Shown here piece after piece: positions 1 to 7,195 of a DNA stretch of 23,818 bases. The notes beneath the pieces were generated by a model. That model did no database searches, was not told the origin of the DNA, and was given only the letters and a program-made list of their open reading frames with translations. A program made the position numbers and the translations under genes. How positions within the stretch are numbered: the stretch's first letter is position 1; each line of letters starts with the position of its first letter. This DNA is from Erysipelotrichaceae bacterium UBA3379 (GTDB lineage: Bacteria > Bacillota_I > Bacilli_A > Erysipelotrichales > Coprobacillaceae): the NCBI GenBank assembly GCA_002359025.1, contig DEPZ01000038.1:1-23818 (forward strand), read 5' to 3'.

Positions 1-558
1 TTATAAGCATAATTCTATTTCTTCATTTGATAATTCTTGCATATATCTTATAGGTTGAACATGATCATAATCTCCTATTGTTTTTTGCATCCAAATCACA
101 TCATGCCATTGATTGAATTTATATCCTGATTTACGATAAATTCCTATATCTTGAAAGCCTAGGCGATGATGAAAGTTTTCACTTTTAACATTTGGATGAA
201 CAATACATGCATAAACATTAATAATGTTCATTTTTTGTAAAATCTTAAATAAAGCTTCATATAAAGAAGAAGCGACATGTTTTCCATGATAGTATTCATC
301 TACATAAATAGATAACTCTACACCCCATTGATATGCACTCCTTGAATGAAAAGCACTCGCATAAGCATAACCTATAACCTTATTGTCATCTTTTGCGATA
401 AGATAAGGATATAGACTCAATGTATTTTGTATACGTTTTTCCATTTCTGATACTGTTGGTGCCTCATATTCAAATGAGATATTTGTATTTTCTACATAAT
501 AACAATATATTTTTTGAATAGATGCAGCGTCTTTTATACTCGCAAGTTGTATTTCCAT
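1..558 (-). CDS. GNAT acetyltransferase, phosphinothricin/MnaT-like
   Basis: This 185-residue protein has the GNAT fold pattern and most resembles the phosphinothricin acetyltransferase/YncA subgroup, which transfers acetyl from acetyl-CoA to a small amine such as an amino acid analogue. The N-terminus MEIQLASIKDAASIQKIY matches the family start. The acetyl-CoA-binding segment is visible as VDEYYHGKHVASSLYEAL, followed by VHPNVKSENFHHRLGF, a typical late GNAT motif. A longer in-frame start exists at 597, but the ATG at 558 is preceded by GAGGATGG at proper spacing and gives the expected family N-terminus. It has its own promoter just downstream of the exonuclease terminator. The natural substrate cannot be read from the sequence, and whether it confers resistance is unknown. 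Confidence 0.85.
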   Translation of the reverse strand: MEIQLASIKDAASIQKIYCYYVENTNISFEYEAPTVSEMEKRIQNTLSLYPYLIAKDDNKVIGYAYASAFHSRSAYQWGVELSIYVDEYYHGKHVASSLYEALFKILQKMNIINVYACIVHPNVKSENFHHRLGFQDIGIYRKSGYKFNQWHDVIWMQKTIGDYDHVQPIRYMQELSNEEIELCL

Positions 559-588
559 ATTCCCATCCTCTATAATATAATCAAACCA

Positions 589-617
589 ATTATACACTGT
601 TTTTTATAGGCAAGCAA
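589..617 (-). promoter_or_regulatory. Promoter of the GNAT gene
   Basis: On the minus strand TTGCTT (612-617) and TATAAT (589-594) are separated by exactly 17 bases, about 30 bases upstream of the start codon. It lies directly after the terminator of the preceding gene, so the acetyltransferase is probably an independent unit. Confidence 0.65.
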
Positions 618-622
618 TCTTC

Positions 623-653
623 GTAAAGAAAAAAGTGAATATCACATCACTTT
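623..653 (-). terminator. Terminator of the exonuclease gene
   Basis: A 7-bp stem AAAGTGA/TCACTTT with an 8-base loop is followed on the minus strand by TTTCTTTA. The TGA stop of the exonuclease gene lies inside the stem. Confidence 0.65.
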
Positions 654-1552
654 CTTTGATCAAGTAACCGTATATATTCATTTTCATGAATAATCTTTAA
701 ATCCTGTCCTTGATGGATTAATTGTAATGCTTTTTTCACTTTCTTATTTTCTTTACCAAATCTGACTTTATGATAGCCTCTTTCTCCAATAACAAGATAA
801 TTTGTTTGGGTAGAGACTTGATGACTTTTTAATGCACTGACTGCTCGAGTCTTTTCTTCAATCAGCTCTTTTGGCATAGATAATTTTCCTGTAAAACAAA
901 TAGATTGATGATAAAGATAAGCATCTTCTCTATGTGTCAGTTCTAATAATTGAGGAGCCATTTCAGCTGAAATAATATTTCTATAATAATTGTCCTTCAT
1001 TTCTCCAAATTCTAAATGAAATTGTTCATGTAATTCACGAATAGAGTCAACGCCTCTTTTTTTCATCATTTCTATTAAAATATGAGCACATGCTTTTGCA
1101 TCATCTAAAGCATGATGTGCTTTGAAGGTAAAGTTTGTCATTTTTGATAATTCTTTTAAATTGTATTTTTGTAGATCTGGATAAACGAGATGTGATAATA
1201 CATTTGTACATGACATATATAGATGTGGGTAAGGTATATGATTTTGTTTCATGACTTCTCTTAAATACATCATATCTCCTTGTATATCATGAGAAACAAC
1301 AATTGTATTTGTAAAGTATTGATGTATATCTTTCCATACTTCTTTAAATGTTCTTTCTTTCATCAATTGTTTGGATTTAATCTGATGAACCTTATAACGA
1401 TAAACATCATAGCTTAAGTTTCTTGGACGAATCAACGAATAATATGTTGATTTAATTTTTAAATCTTCTAATTCAACAATACCAATAGCACATACACTTG
1501 TAGGATCTTGATTTAAGACCTCTATATCAAATACTGTTATTCTTTCTTTCAT
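647..1552 (-). CDS. DEDDh 3'-5' exonuclease with C-terminal BRCT domain
   Basis: This 301-residue protein joins a DnaQ/PolC-type exonuclease (about 1-165) to a BRCT domain (about 213-300). The three exonuclease motifs are present: VFDIE (Asp9, Glu11), SHDIQGDMMYL (Asp93) and HHALDDA (His146, Asp151), so the catalytic set is complete. The BRCT part shows ICFTGKLS and TNYLVIGERG, followed by the usual lysine-rich helix. Such proteins trim 3' ends in DNA repair or proofreading and act in the cytoplasm; BRCT domains bind DNA ends or partner proteins. Its ATG overlaps the stop of the RNase H gene as ATGA, with only a weak Shine-Dalgarno of its own, so translation is probably coupled. The exact pathway is inference. 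Confidence 0.88.
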   Translation of the reverse strand: MKERITVFDIEVLNQDPTSVCAIGIVELEDLKIKSTYYSLIRPRNLSYDVYRYKVHQIKSKQLMKERTFKEVWKDIHQYFTNTIVVSHDIQGDMMYLREVMKQNHIPYPHLYMSCTNVLSHLVYPDLQKYNLKELSKMTNFTFKAHHALDDAKACAHILIEMMKKRGVDSIRELHEQFHLEFGEMKDNYYRNIISAEMAPQLLELTHREDAYLYHQSICFTGKLSMPKELIEEKTRAVSALKSHQVSTQTNYLVIGERGYHKVRFGKENKKVKKALQLIHQGQDLKIIHENEYIRLLDQRK

Positions 1553-2139
1553 TTTATACCAACTGCCTTTTTTGCAAGTTTATCTGCTTGTTCGTTATAA
1601 TAATCTCCACTATGTGCTAAGACTTTTGTAAAAACAATAGAAAGAGATTTCCTACTTTCTTCAATAAATTGTTGATAAGCTATTGTTCCTACTTTACTGG
1701 CTTTCCAGATTTTATCAGCCCATTTCTCTATACCTTCATAATCATAATAGATACATATGTATTGATATTTGTTTTCTATAGCATATTGAATAGCCTTTTC
1801 ACTTCCAAGTATTTCTCCTGCCACATTACGCATAGATACATAATCTGGATGATTTCCTTTATCATAGAATTCTTGGATGACCTTACCACCTTCAATTAAA
1901 ATACATCCATATCCATATTCTTTGGTTTTTATATTATAACTTCCATCAACATAAGCAATAAGTCCTAATCCTTCTAATGGAGCTTGTTTTTTTTCTTCTA
2001 AAAAAGCATTTGCTTCTTCGATTGAAGAAAAAGATTTGTATTGAGCCCCTTTATATCCATTCACTTGTTCTTTACATTCATCCCATGAATAAAAGAGACC
2101 AGTTTTTCTTCCTTTTTTGACTGCATATATTTTAGCCAT
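1549..2139 (-). CDS. rnhA: Ribonuclease HI with N-terminal viroplasmin domain
   Basis: This 196-residue protein degrades the RNA strand of RNA-DNA hybrids. Residues 1-50 (MAKIYAVKKGRKTGLFYSW, then YKGAQYKSFSSIEEANAFL) form the caulimovirus-viroplasmin-type hybrid-binding domain found in many Bacillota and eukaryotic RNases H1. The catalytic domain carries all four acidic residues: Asp65 (AYVDGSY), Glu109 (NVAGEILG), Asp133 (IYYDYEG) and Asp186 (NEQADKLAK). The ATG at 2139 was chosen over one 12 codons upstream because TGGAGG precedes it at good spacing and the product then begins like the family. It is the first gene of a two-gene unit with the exonuclease, which suggests joint work on RNA primers or R-loops (inference). 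Confidence 0.93.
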   Translation of the reverse strand: MAKIYAVKKGRKTGLFYSWDECKEQVNGYKGAQYKSFSSIEEANAFLEEKKQAPLEGLGLIAYVDGSYNIKTKEYGYGCILIEGGKVIQEFYDKGNHPDYVSMRNVAGEILGSEKAIQYAIENKYQYICIYYDYEGIEKWADKIWKASKVGTIAYQQFIEESRKSLSIVFTKVLAHSGDYYNEQADKLAKKAVGIK

Positions 2140-2157
2140 AAAAAAACCTCCAGTCAC

Positions 2158-2186
2158 ATTATAAAGGTAAAACATAATTTTGACTA
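2158..2186 (-). promoter_or_regulatory. Promoter of the RNase H-exonuclease unit
   Basis: On the minus strand TAGTCA (2181-2186) and TATAAT (2158-2163) are 17 bases apart, a short distance before the RNase H ribosome binding site. The -35 is imperfect and sits in the palindrome GACTAGTC. Confidence 0.5.
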
Positions 2187-2203
2187 GTCTAAATATAATT
2201 ATA

Positions 2204-2234
2204 TTGAATATATATAAGAAATTTATGTTATAAT
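2204..2234 (+). promoter_or_regulatory. Promoter of the PepT-like/lipid kinase unit
   Basis: A TATAAT box with a TGn extension (2226-2234) lies 32 bases before the start codon. The best -35, TTGAAT at 2204-2209, is 19 bases away, so the extended -10 probably carries most of the activity. Confidence 0.5.
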
Positions 2235-2266
2235 GGTTTAAGATATAGAAAATAAGGAGTTGTTTT

Positions 2267-3487
2267 ATGAAAATAGAAAATAGATTTTTAAAATATGTAA
2301 GTTTTGATACACAATCTGATTACCATAGTCAAACTTGTCCTTCAACAATGAAACAAATGGATTTTGGTGAATTTTTAGTTGAAGAAATGCGTATTCTGGG
2401 TTTAAAGGATGTTAAATTAGATGAATATGGTATTGTCACTGGAGTGATACCATCAAATAATGATCATCAAGGAGATGTTATAGGATTGATTGGGCATCTA
2501 GATACTTCTCCTGATATCAGTGGGAATAATATCCAACCTCAAATCATTAGAAATTATGATGGTCATAATATCAAACTTCATGATGGAAAAGTTATAAGTA
2601 GTGATAAATTCTTAGAACTTCATGATGTTATTGGTCATGACATTATTACAAGTGATGGTACAACTCTACTCGGTGGTGATGGCAAAGCTGGAATCACAAT
2701 TATTATGAGTTTAGCTGAATATCTTTATAAACATCCAGAGTTTAAGCATAATGATATAAAAATTGCATTTTTATCTGACACAGAAATTGGGAATCATCTT
2801 GATCATTTCTATCCTCAATTCCAATGTGACTATGTTTATTATCTGAATGGAAAAGATATCAATCATATAGGTGTAGAAACATTTAATGCATCTGATATTC
2901 ATGTTCATATAAAAGGATGTCCTATACATCCTGGTCAAGCAAAAAACAAGTTAGTGAATGCTTCCAAAGTAGCAATGGAATTTCATAGTATGCTAAATAG
3001 AATCTTGCCACCTGAATTAAGTGATGGAGATGAAGGATTTTGTTATTTAAAATCTATGAAAGGAAGTGTTAGTCACTCAGACCTTGAGTATCAAATAAGA
3101 GATTTTGATTTATTGAAATTATCAGATAATATAGAAGAATTTAAACACATACAGTCTTATTTGAATAATAAATATCATTATGATATTGTTGATTTAGATA
3201 TAAAAAAACAATATTTGAATATAAAAGATATTATTTTACAAAAACCACATATAATACAACAAGTAGAAGTGGCTATGAATGAAATTGGACTTCAGCCAGA
3301 ACGTATTGCAATTCGTGGAGGTAGATATAGTTCTCTATTGACTTTTGTTCATATGTATTGTGTGATTCTTGGTACAGGTACATTTAATTCACATAGTCCT
3401 TATGAATTTGTGTCTCTTACTATGATGAAAAAAAGTGTAAAATTGCTCTTACGTTTAATTAAAAATAATGTCAATTCACATATATAA
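2267..3487 (+). CDS. Peptidase T-like M20 protein with degenerate active site
   Basis: The 406-residue product aligns over its full length with tripeptidase PepT (E. coli PepT has 408 residues). Shared segments include the N-terminus, GHLDTSPD (His77, Asp79), LLGGD (Asp138), IHPG (His221), IRGG and NSH (His376). However, the general-base glutamate of the PDEEVG motif is Thr172 (SDTEIG), the metal-ligand aspartate of TVDGG is Asn194 (YLNGK), and the conserved GGTDGA segment reads GGRYSS. The reading frame is intact, with AAGGAG seven bases before the ATG. It is therefore probably catalytically dead or altered, with a regulatory, binding or new enzymatic role. It is followed 17 bases later by a lipid kinase gene on the same strand. 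Assignment to the PepT family is firm; the function is unknown. Confidence 0.85.
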   Translation: MKIENRFLKYVSFDTQSDYHSQTCPSTMKQMDFGEFLVEEMRILGLKDVKLDEYGIVTGVIPSNNDHQGDVIGLIGHLDTSPDISGNNIQPQIIRNYDGHNIKLHDGKVISSDKFLELHDVIGHDIITSDGTTLLGGDGKAGITIIMSLAEYLYKHPEFKHNDIKIAFLSDTEIGNHLDHFYPQFQCDYVYYLNGKDINHIGVETFNASDIHVHIKGCPIHPGQAKNKLVNASKVAMEFHSMLNRILPPELSDGDEGFCYLKSMKGSVSHSDLEYQIRDFDLLKLSDNIEEFKHIQSYLNNKYHYDIVDLDIKKQYLNIKDIILQKPHIIQQVEVAMNEIGLQPERIAIRGGRYSSLLTFVHMYCVILGTGTFNSHSPYEFVSLTMMKKSVKLLLRLIKNNVNSHI

Positions 3488-3504
3488 CAGGAAGGAAGAA
3501 TTAT

Positions 3505-4395
3505 ATGCGTTGTCTTTTTATCATTAACCCTAGCTCAGGTACAAAAAACATACAAAAAAAAATCGATAAAATTATTGGACAAATGGTTCTCCAACAAGTT
3601 GTTTCATCTATAGATGTTTTCTATACGCAAAAAAAAGATGATGCATATAAAAAAACATCATCACTTCATAATGATGACTATGACTTTATTGTTAGTGTTG
3701 GTGGTGATGGTACTGTTAATGAAGTCATTAGTGGTATGGTAGAAAAACATATAGAAATTCCACTTGCTATATTACCTGGTGGAACAGTCAATGACTTTGC
3801 GAATCACTTACATCTTCCTTCACAAACACAGAAATTTATCGATATGATCAAACAAATGAAAATAATAGAAGTTGATATAGGTAAAGTCAATCATTCTTAT
3901 TTCGTGAACGTGATTGCAGGAGGTATGTTTAGTGATATTGGTTTTCAAGTTTCAAAAGCTGATAAGAAAAAATTTGGACCTTTAGCGTACTATGTAAGTG
4001 GTATTAGACAATTACCTACTCAATTATCAACCCATCTTCATTTAACTGTCCGTACAGAAAAAGAAAAATTTGAAGAAGATGCACGTTTATTTGTTATTAC
4101 CAACACATCGCAAGTTGGTGGTTTTAAAGACATTACCCCTCTAGCAAATATTCAAGATGGAGAACTTGATTTGTTGATTATAAAAGCTTGTTCAACGACA
4201 GATTTGATTGCATTATTTAAAGACTATACTCTTAATATGCATGAAAACAGTCCATTTATTCGCTATGTACAAGCCAAACATATCACAATTCAATGTGATA
4301 AAGATATTGTTTATGATATCGATGGTGAAGCAGGTAGACATTTCCCTATTGATGTCAGTGTGATAAAAAAAGCAATCCGTATTATCATTCCTTAA
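3505..4395 (+). CDS. Diacylglycerol kinase-family lipid kinase (DagK/YegS type)
   Basis: This 296-residue protein belongs to the soluble lipid kinase family that phosphorylates diacylglycerol or related lipids with ATP. Visible motifs are IINPSSG (6-12), the nucleotide-binding VGGDGTVNEV (65-74) and LPGGTVNDFA (90-99); a late acidic segment, DIDGEAG, matches the conserved C-terminal region of the family. A DgkB-like role, recycling diacylglycerol released by lipoteichoic acid synthesis, would be typical for Bacillota, but substrate choice cannot be read here. It follows the PepT-like gene closely (AGGAAGGA ribosome binding site in the gap) and shares its transcript. Confidence 0.9.
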   Translation: MRCLFIINPSSGTKNIQKKIDKIIGQMVLQQVVSSIDVFYTQKKDDAYKKTSSLHNDDYDFIVSVGGDGTVNEVISGMVEKHIEIPLAILPGGTVNDFANHLHLPSQTQKFIDMIKQMKIIEVDIGKVNHSYFVNVIAGGMFSDIGFQVSKADKKKFGPLAYYVSGIRQLPTQLSTHLHLTVRTEKEKFEEDARLFVITNTSQVGGFKDITPLANIQDGELDLLIIKACSTTDLIALFKDYTLNMHENSPFIRYVQAKHITIQCDKDIVYDIDGEAGRHFPIDVSVIKKAIRIIIP

Positions 4396-4422
4396 AAGTA
4401 AAGTGATATTCTAAATTATCAA

Positions 4423-4467
4423 TTGAAAAAGGCATTGAAGAATCATATCTTTCATTGCCTTTTTCAA
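4423..4467. terminator. Shared terminator between convergent genes
   Basis: TTGAAAAAGGCA at 4423-4434 pairs with TGCCTTTTTCAA at 4456-4467, with an imperfect inner stem. A- and T-rich flanks on both sides suit termination from both directions: the lipid kinase (plus) and the BTAD regulator (minus). Confidence 0.75.
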
Positions 4468-4476
4468 TTTAAATGA

Positions 4477-5670
4477 TTATTCTACATCTTTATAATTCTT
4501 TGTTGCATCCATTACATCAAATGTAAGTGAGCATTGACGTTTAGAGAAATATCTATAGAATCTGTTTTCTATTCTTTGCATAATAATTTCTGTATTATCT
4601 TGTTCTTGACAGCACACAAATAATACAAATTGTGTGTCGTTAATTTTAGAAAAAACATCACTTGAACGTAATGAACGTGAAATAACGTCTTTTAGTCTAT
4701 TCATTGTTGCTATTTGTTTTTCTATCGCAAAATGATCTTTAACACTGATAAGAATTAAATAATATCCTTTATTTTCTCGTTTTGCTGCTTTTAAGCTAAC
4801 TTCACATACATACTTAAACATATCATATGTACAATAGAAGCCACCATCTTTTTGTTTATATGTTGTAAGATGTGCATAAATATCATCTAAAGATACTTCT
4901 TGTCCATCTTCATTATCTACAACATCATATAATTGTTTAAACTTAGATGATAACCCTGTTCCTAATTCATTATAAAAGACTTCATTGATTTGATCATGAT
5001 ATTGTAATGCTTTATGATATTCTTGTGTTTCTACAAGTCCTTTCATATAGTAGTAATGAAGTCCTTCGTAGAATGGTTCTTTGATAATAGCTTGATAATC
5101 TAACTCAAGCATTTTTTCATAATTTTCTTGATGAATTAAATATTGACAAGCTCTGACAACAGTTGTTGCAAAAGCACTACGATACCATTCAGCTTTTTCA
5201 CTCATCCATTGTAATTTAGATGAACATGTATACAATCTCCCTGTATAAAGTTTCATCATTTTTAAAGCTTTTTTATAATCTTTTGTCTCAAATTCTCTTT
5301 GATCTTCAATTTCATGATAATATGATGCAAATTCATCAATATCTAATAGATATTCAAAATCTTGATTCATTTGATATCCATTCTTTGTAGTGACAATCCA
5401 TTCTATATCTTCAAAACCGGGTATCTTTTTTAAATCATTTCTTAATCTAAAGATACTAAATTTTAATGCACTTCGTGGATTTTCACTATCATTCCATAAT
5501 AATTTATACATTGTTTCTTTTGTGATTTCAGTTCTATGTTGAATCATCAAAAGTTCGAATAAACAAATCAATTGTTTCGTAAGATACCTTGTCAAATCAT
5601 ATTTTTGATTTCTAAACACAACTACAAAATCGTTAAATAATGTTACTTCAACTCTTTCTTTCGTTGGCAT
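4477..5670 (-). CDS. Winged-helix/BTAD transcriptional regulator with GGDEF-like tail
   Basis: This 397-residue protein has three visible parts. Residues about 5-100 look like an OmpR/PhoB-type winged helix (VEVTLFNDF, RSALKFSIFRLRNDLKK, WIVTTKNGYQ). Residues about 105-250 form a helical bacterial transcriptional activator domain (DIDEFASYYHEI, LGTGLSSKFKQLYD). Residues about 275-385 resemble a GGDEF fold (GYYLILISVKDHF, LRSSDVFSKINDTQFVLFV), but the signature GGDEF is replaced by NDTQF at 344-348, so cyclic-di-GMP synthesis is not expected. Such proteins bind DNA as cytoplasmic activators. GGAGGG lies five bases before the ATG. The nearest candidate targets are the adjacent fructokinase and PTS genes (inference). 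No histidine kinase or receiver domain is present. Confidence 0.75.
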   Translation of the reverse strand: MPTKERVEVTLFNDFVVVFRNQKYDLTRYLTKQLICLFELLMIQHRTEITKETMYKLLWNDSENPRSALKFSIFRLRNDLKKIPGFEDIEWIVTTKNGYQMNQDFEYLLDIDEFASYYHEIEDQREFETKDYKKALKMMKLYTGRLYTCSSKLQWMSEKAEWYRSAFATTVVRACQYLIHQENYEKMLELDYQAIIKEPFYEGLHYYYMKGLVETQEYHKALQYHDQINEVFYNELGTGLSSKFKQLYDVVDNEDGQEVSLDDIYAHLTTYKQKDGGFYCTYDMFKYVCEVSLKAAKRENKGYYLILISVKDHFAIEKQIATMNRLKDVISRSLRSSDVFSKINDTQFVLFVCCQEQDNTEIIMQRIENRFYRYFSKRQCSLTFDVMDATKNYKDVE

Positions 5671-5706
5671 AATGTCCCTCCATTGTATATATTCTCTTTC
5701 CTATCT

Positions 5707-5735
5707 AATATATCACGTTTTTTGTAAAACTTAAA
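5707..5735 (-). promoter_or_regulatory. Putative promoter of the BTAD regulator
   Basis: On the minus strand a TGn-extended TATATT (5707-5712) lies 17 bases from TTTAAG (5730-5735). The -35 is weak, so confidence is limited. Confidence 0.45.
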
Positions 5736-5744
5736 TAAAATATA

Positions 5745-5774
5745 TGAAAAAAAAAGATAGATTTTTCTATCTTT
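5745..5774 (-). terminator. Terminator of the fructokinase gene
   Basis: A perfect 9-bp stem, AAAGATAGA/TCTATCTTT, with a 4-base loop is followed on the minus strand by a run of T residues. The stop codon of the kinase gene lies in the stem. Confidence 0.8.
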
Positions 5775-6648
5775 CTTTTGCCATCTTTGCAAGAGCAAGT
5801 GCTCCACATATACCAGCATTATCTCCAAGACCAGGATAAACAACATAATCTTTAATTTTATCTGTTGTAATTTCTTCTTTTTGAATATAACCATGAAGTC
5901 TTTCTTGTAAATATTTATGGATTAATGGGAAAAGTTGTTTTTGATGCATAACGCCTCCACCTAAGATAATCTTTTTAGGTGATAATGTTAATACATATAT
6001 TGCAAGTGCTTGAGCAATATACCAAGCTTCTAAATCCCATGCAGGATGATCTTCTGGAAGTTCACTACCCTTTATACCCCATCTTTCTTCTATTGCAGGG
6101 CCAGCAGCCAATCCTTCAAAACATGTTCCATGGTATGGACATTTCCCTTTATACGTATCATCTTCTCTTTGAGCAAGAATCATATGTCCCATTTCTGGGT
6201 GTAGTAAGCCATGTACAAGATGCCCTTCTACAATGGCACCACCACCAATACCAGTACCAATTGTTAAGTATAAAGCACTATCCAATCCTTTTGCAGCACC
6301 AAAATAAGCTTCTCCTAAAGCAGCACCATTAACATCTGTATCAAATCCTATAGGTAAACCAGGATAATGTTTTTGAATATTTCCTACAATATCATAATTT
6401 GTCCATGCAACTTTTGGTGTTGTTGTGATATAACCGTAAGTTTCACTCTTCATATCAGGATCTATAGGTCCAAAACATCCAAGTCCTAAAGCTTCGATAT
6501 CCTTTCCATCAAAAAATTTAAAAATATTTTCCACTGTTTCATCAGGTGTTGTTGTTGGAAAAGAAGCTCTTTCTAGAATATTTCCATTTTCATCTCCAAT
6601 CGCAACAACAAACTTTGTTCCTCCAGCTTCAATAGCTCCTAATTTCAT
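5767..6648 (-). CDS. scrK: ROK-family fructokinase
   Basis: This 293-residue cytoplasmic sugar kinase resembles the B. subtilis GmuE/YdhR and ScrK group, which phosphorylates fructose (and sometimes mannose) with ATP. The N-terminal phosphate loop AIEAGGTKF, the sugar-binding segment DTDVNGAALGE (catalytic Asp105), TIGTGIGGG and the ROK zinc site (HPEMGH with His155, then KCPYHGTC with Cys170, His173 and Cys176) are all present. GLGDNAGICGALALA near the end is also typical. AGGAGG precedes the ATG at 10 bases. It has its own promoter and terminator, so it is a single-gene unit between a PTS IIB gene and a regulator gene. Confidence 0.9.
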   Translation of the reverse strand: MKLGAIEAGGTKFVVAIGDENGNILERASFPTTTPDETVENIFKFFDGKDIEALGLGCFGPIDPDMKSETYGYITTTPKVAWTNYDIVGNIQKHYPGLPIGFDTDVNGAALGEAYFGAAKGLDSALYLTIGTGIGGGAIVEGHLVHGLLHPEMGHMILAQREDDTYKGKCPYHGTCFEGLAAGPAIEERWGIKGSELPEDHPAWDLEAWYIAQALAIYVLTLSPKKIILGGGVMHQKQLFPLIHKYLQERLHGYIQKEEITTDKIKDYVVYPGLGDNAGICGALALAKMAKER

Positions 6649-6679
6649 CTCATTTCATCCTCCTGTATTCTTTTATATT

Positions 6680-6708
6680 ATTTTATCATGCATATACAAA
6701 AACATAAA
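6680..6708 (-). promoter_or_regulatory. Putative promoter of the fructokinase gene
   Basis: On the minus strand a TGn-extended TAAAAT (6680-6685) is 17 bases from TTTATG (6703-6708), between the IIB terminator and the kinase ribosome binding site. Confidence 0.45.
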
Positions 6709-6716
6709 GTCTTTTA

Positions 6717-6745
6717 TAGAAAAATGGATAGTCTAAACTATCCAT
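6717..6745 (-). terminator. Terminator of the PTS IIB gene
   Basis: A 9-bp stem, ATGGATAGT/ACTATCCAT, with a 4-base loop is followed on the minus strand by TTTTC. Confidence 0.75.
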
Positions 6746-6751
6746 CACTCA

Positions 6752-7051
6752 CTATTTTTGATATGCTTCATATGCCATATCAAAAATGGCTTGAGCATTG
6801 AAATTCTTAAAATCGTCATCACTAATTAAAATAACTGGTTTATCTGCGTTTTCTGCTTTAATTTTTTCATATGATCCTTTTAATTGTGGTTCTACTAAAA
6901 TCACATCAGCAAGATGACTAGAGTATTCCACAGCATGTTCAGATGCAGACCATACAGTTGCATCTACTCTTCTTCTAGAAGCAGCATCTTTCAATTTTGT
7001 TGAAAATAAAGTAGATGTTACACCAGCTAAACAACATAATAAGATTTTCAT
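6752..7051 (-). CDS. Lone PTS IIB component, lactose/cellobiose family
   Basis: This 99-residue protein matches the small cytoplasmic IIB of the Lac/cellobiose PTS family, which carries phosphate on a cysteine between IIA and the sugar. The start MKILLCCLAGVTSTLF aligns with the family P-loop (C-x-A-G-x-S/T), making Cys7 the phosphorylation site, with Cys6 beside it. LADVILVEPQL and KPVILISDDDF are also family-like. The ATG at 7051 follows GGGAGG at proper spacing; an upstream in-frame start would add an unrelated tail. No IIA or IIC gene occurs anywhere in the window and the gene ends in its own terminator, so it must work with components encoded elsewhere or in regulation. A cre-like site lies upstream. 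Confidence 0.85.
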   Translation of the reverse strand: MKILLCCLAGVTSTLFSTKLKDAASRRRVDATVWSASEHAVEYSSHLADVILVEPQLKGSYEKIKAENADKPVILISDDDFKNFNAQAIFDMAYEAYQK

Positions 7052-7094
7052 ATTAAATCCTCCCTTTTGTCGATTATAAAGTTTCACTTGGAAA

Positions 7095-7112
7095 ACAGTA
7101 TATAGATACTGT
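7095..7112. repeat. Inverted repeat in the IIB leader
   Basis: ACAGTAT/ATACTGT arms of 7 bp surround a 4-base centre, about 45 bases upstream of the IIB start. It could be an operator or a leader hairpin; nothing shows which. Confidence 0.4.
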
Positions 7113-7162
7113 AAAGGCATTGAGTCACATAAGCAACTCTCTAAGTATATTTTAACACATTA

Positions 7163-7178
7163 ATGACAACGCTTCCAT
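7163..7178 (-). promoter_or_regulatory. cre-like CcpA site upstream of the IIB gene
   Basis: On the minus strand TGGAAGCGTTGTCA, flanked by A and T, fits the catabolite-responsive element consensus WTGNAANCGNWNNCW at every position. It lies about 115 bases before the IIB start, where CcpA could repress the gene when glucose is present. A possible extended -10, TGTTAAAAT, lies just downstream. The identification rests on consensus matching alone. Confidence 0.6.
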
Positions 7179-7195
7179 TTATTTTTGATATCTTA

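Noticed and set aside
3505..4395. NAD kinase as an alternative for this GGDGT protein
   Set aside because: The NPSSG start and PGGTVNDFA motif are diagnostic of the lipid kinase family; the real nadK is at 16394-17170.
5643..5894. Open frame across the end of the fructokinase gene
   Set aside because: It overlaps the kinase gene and its terminator in another frame, with low-complexity lysine-rich content.
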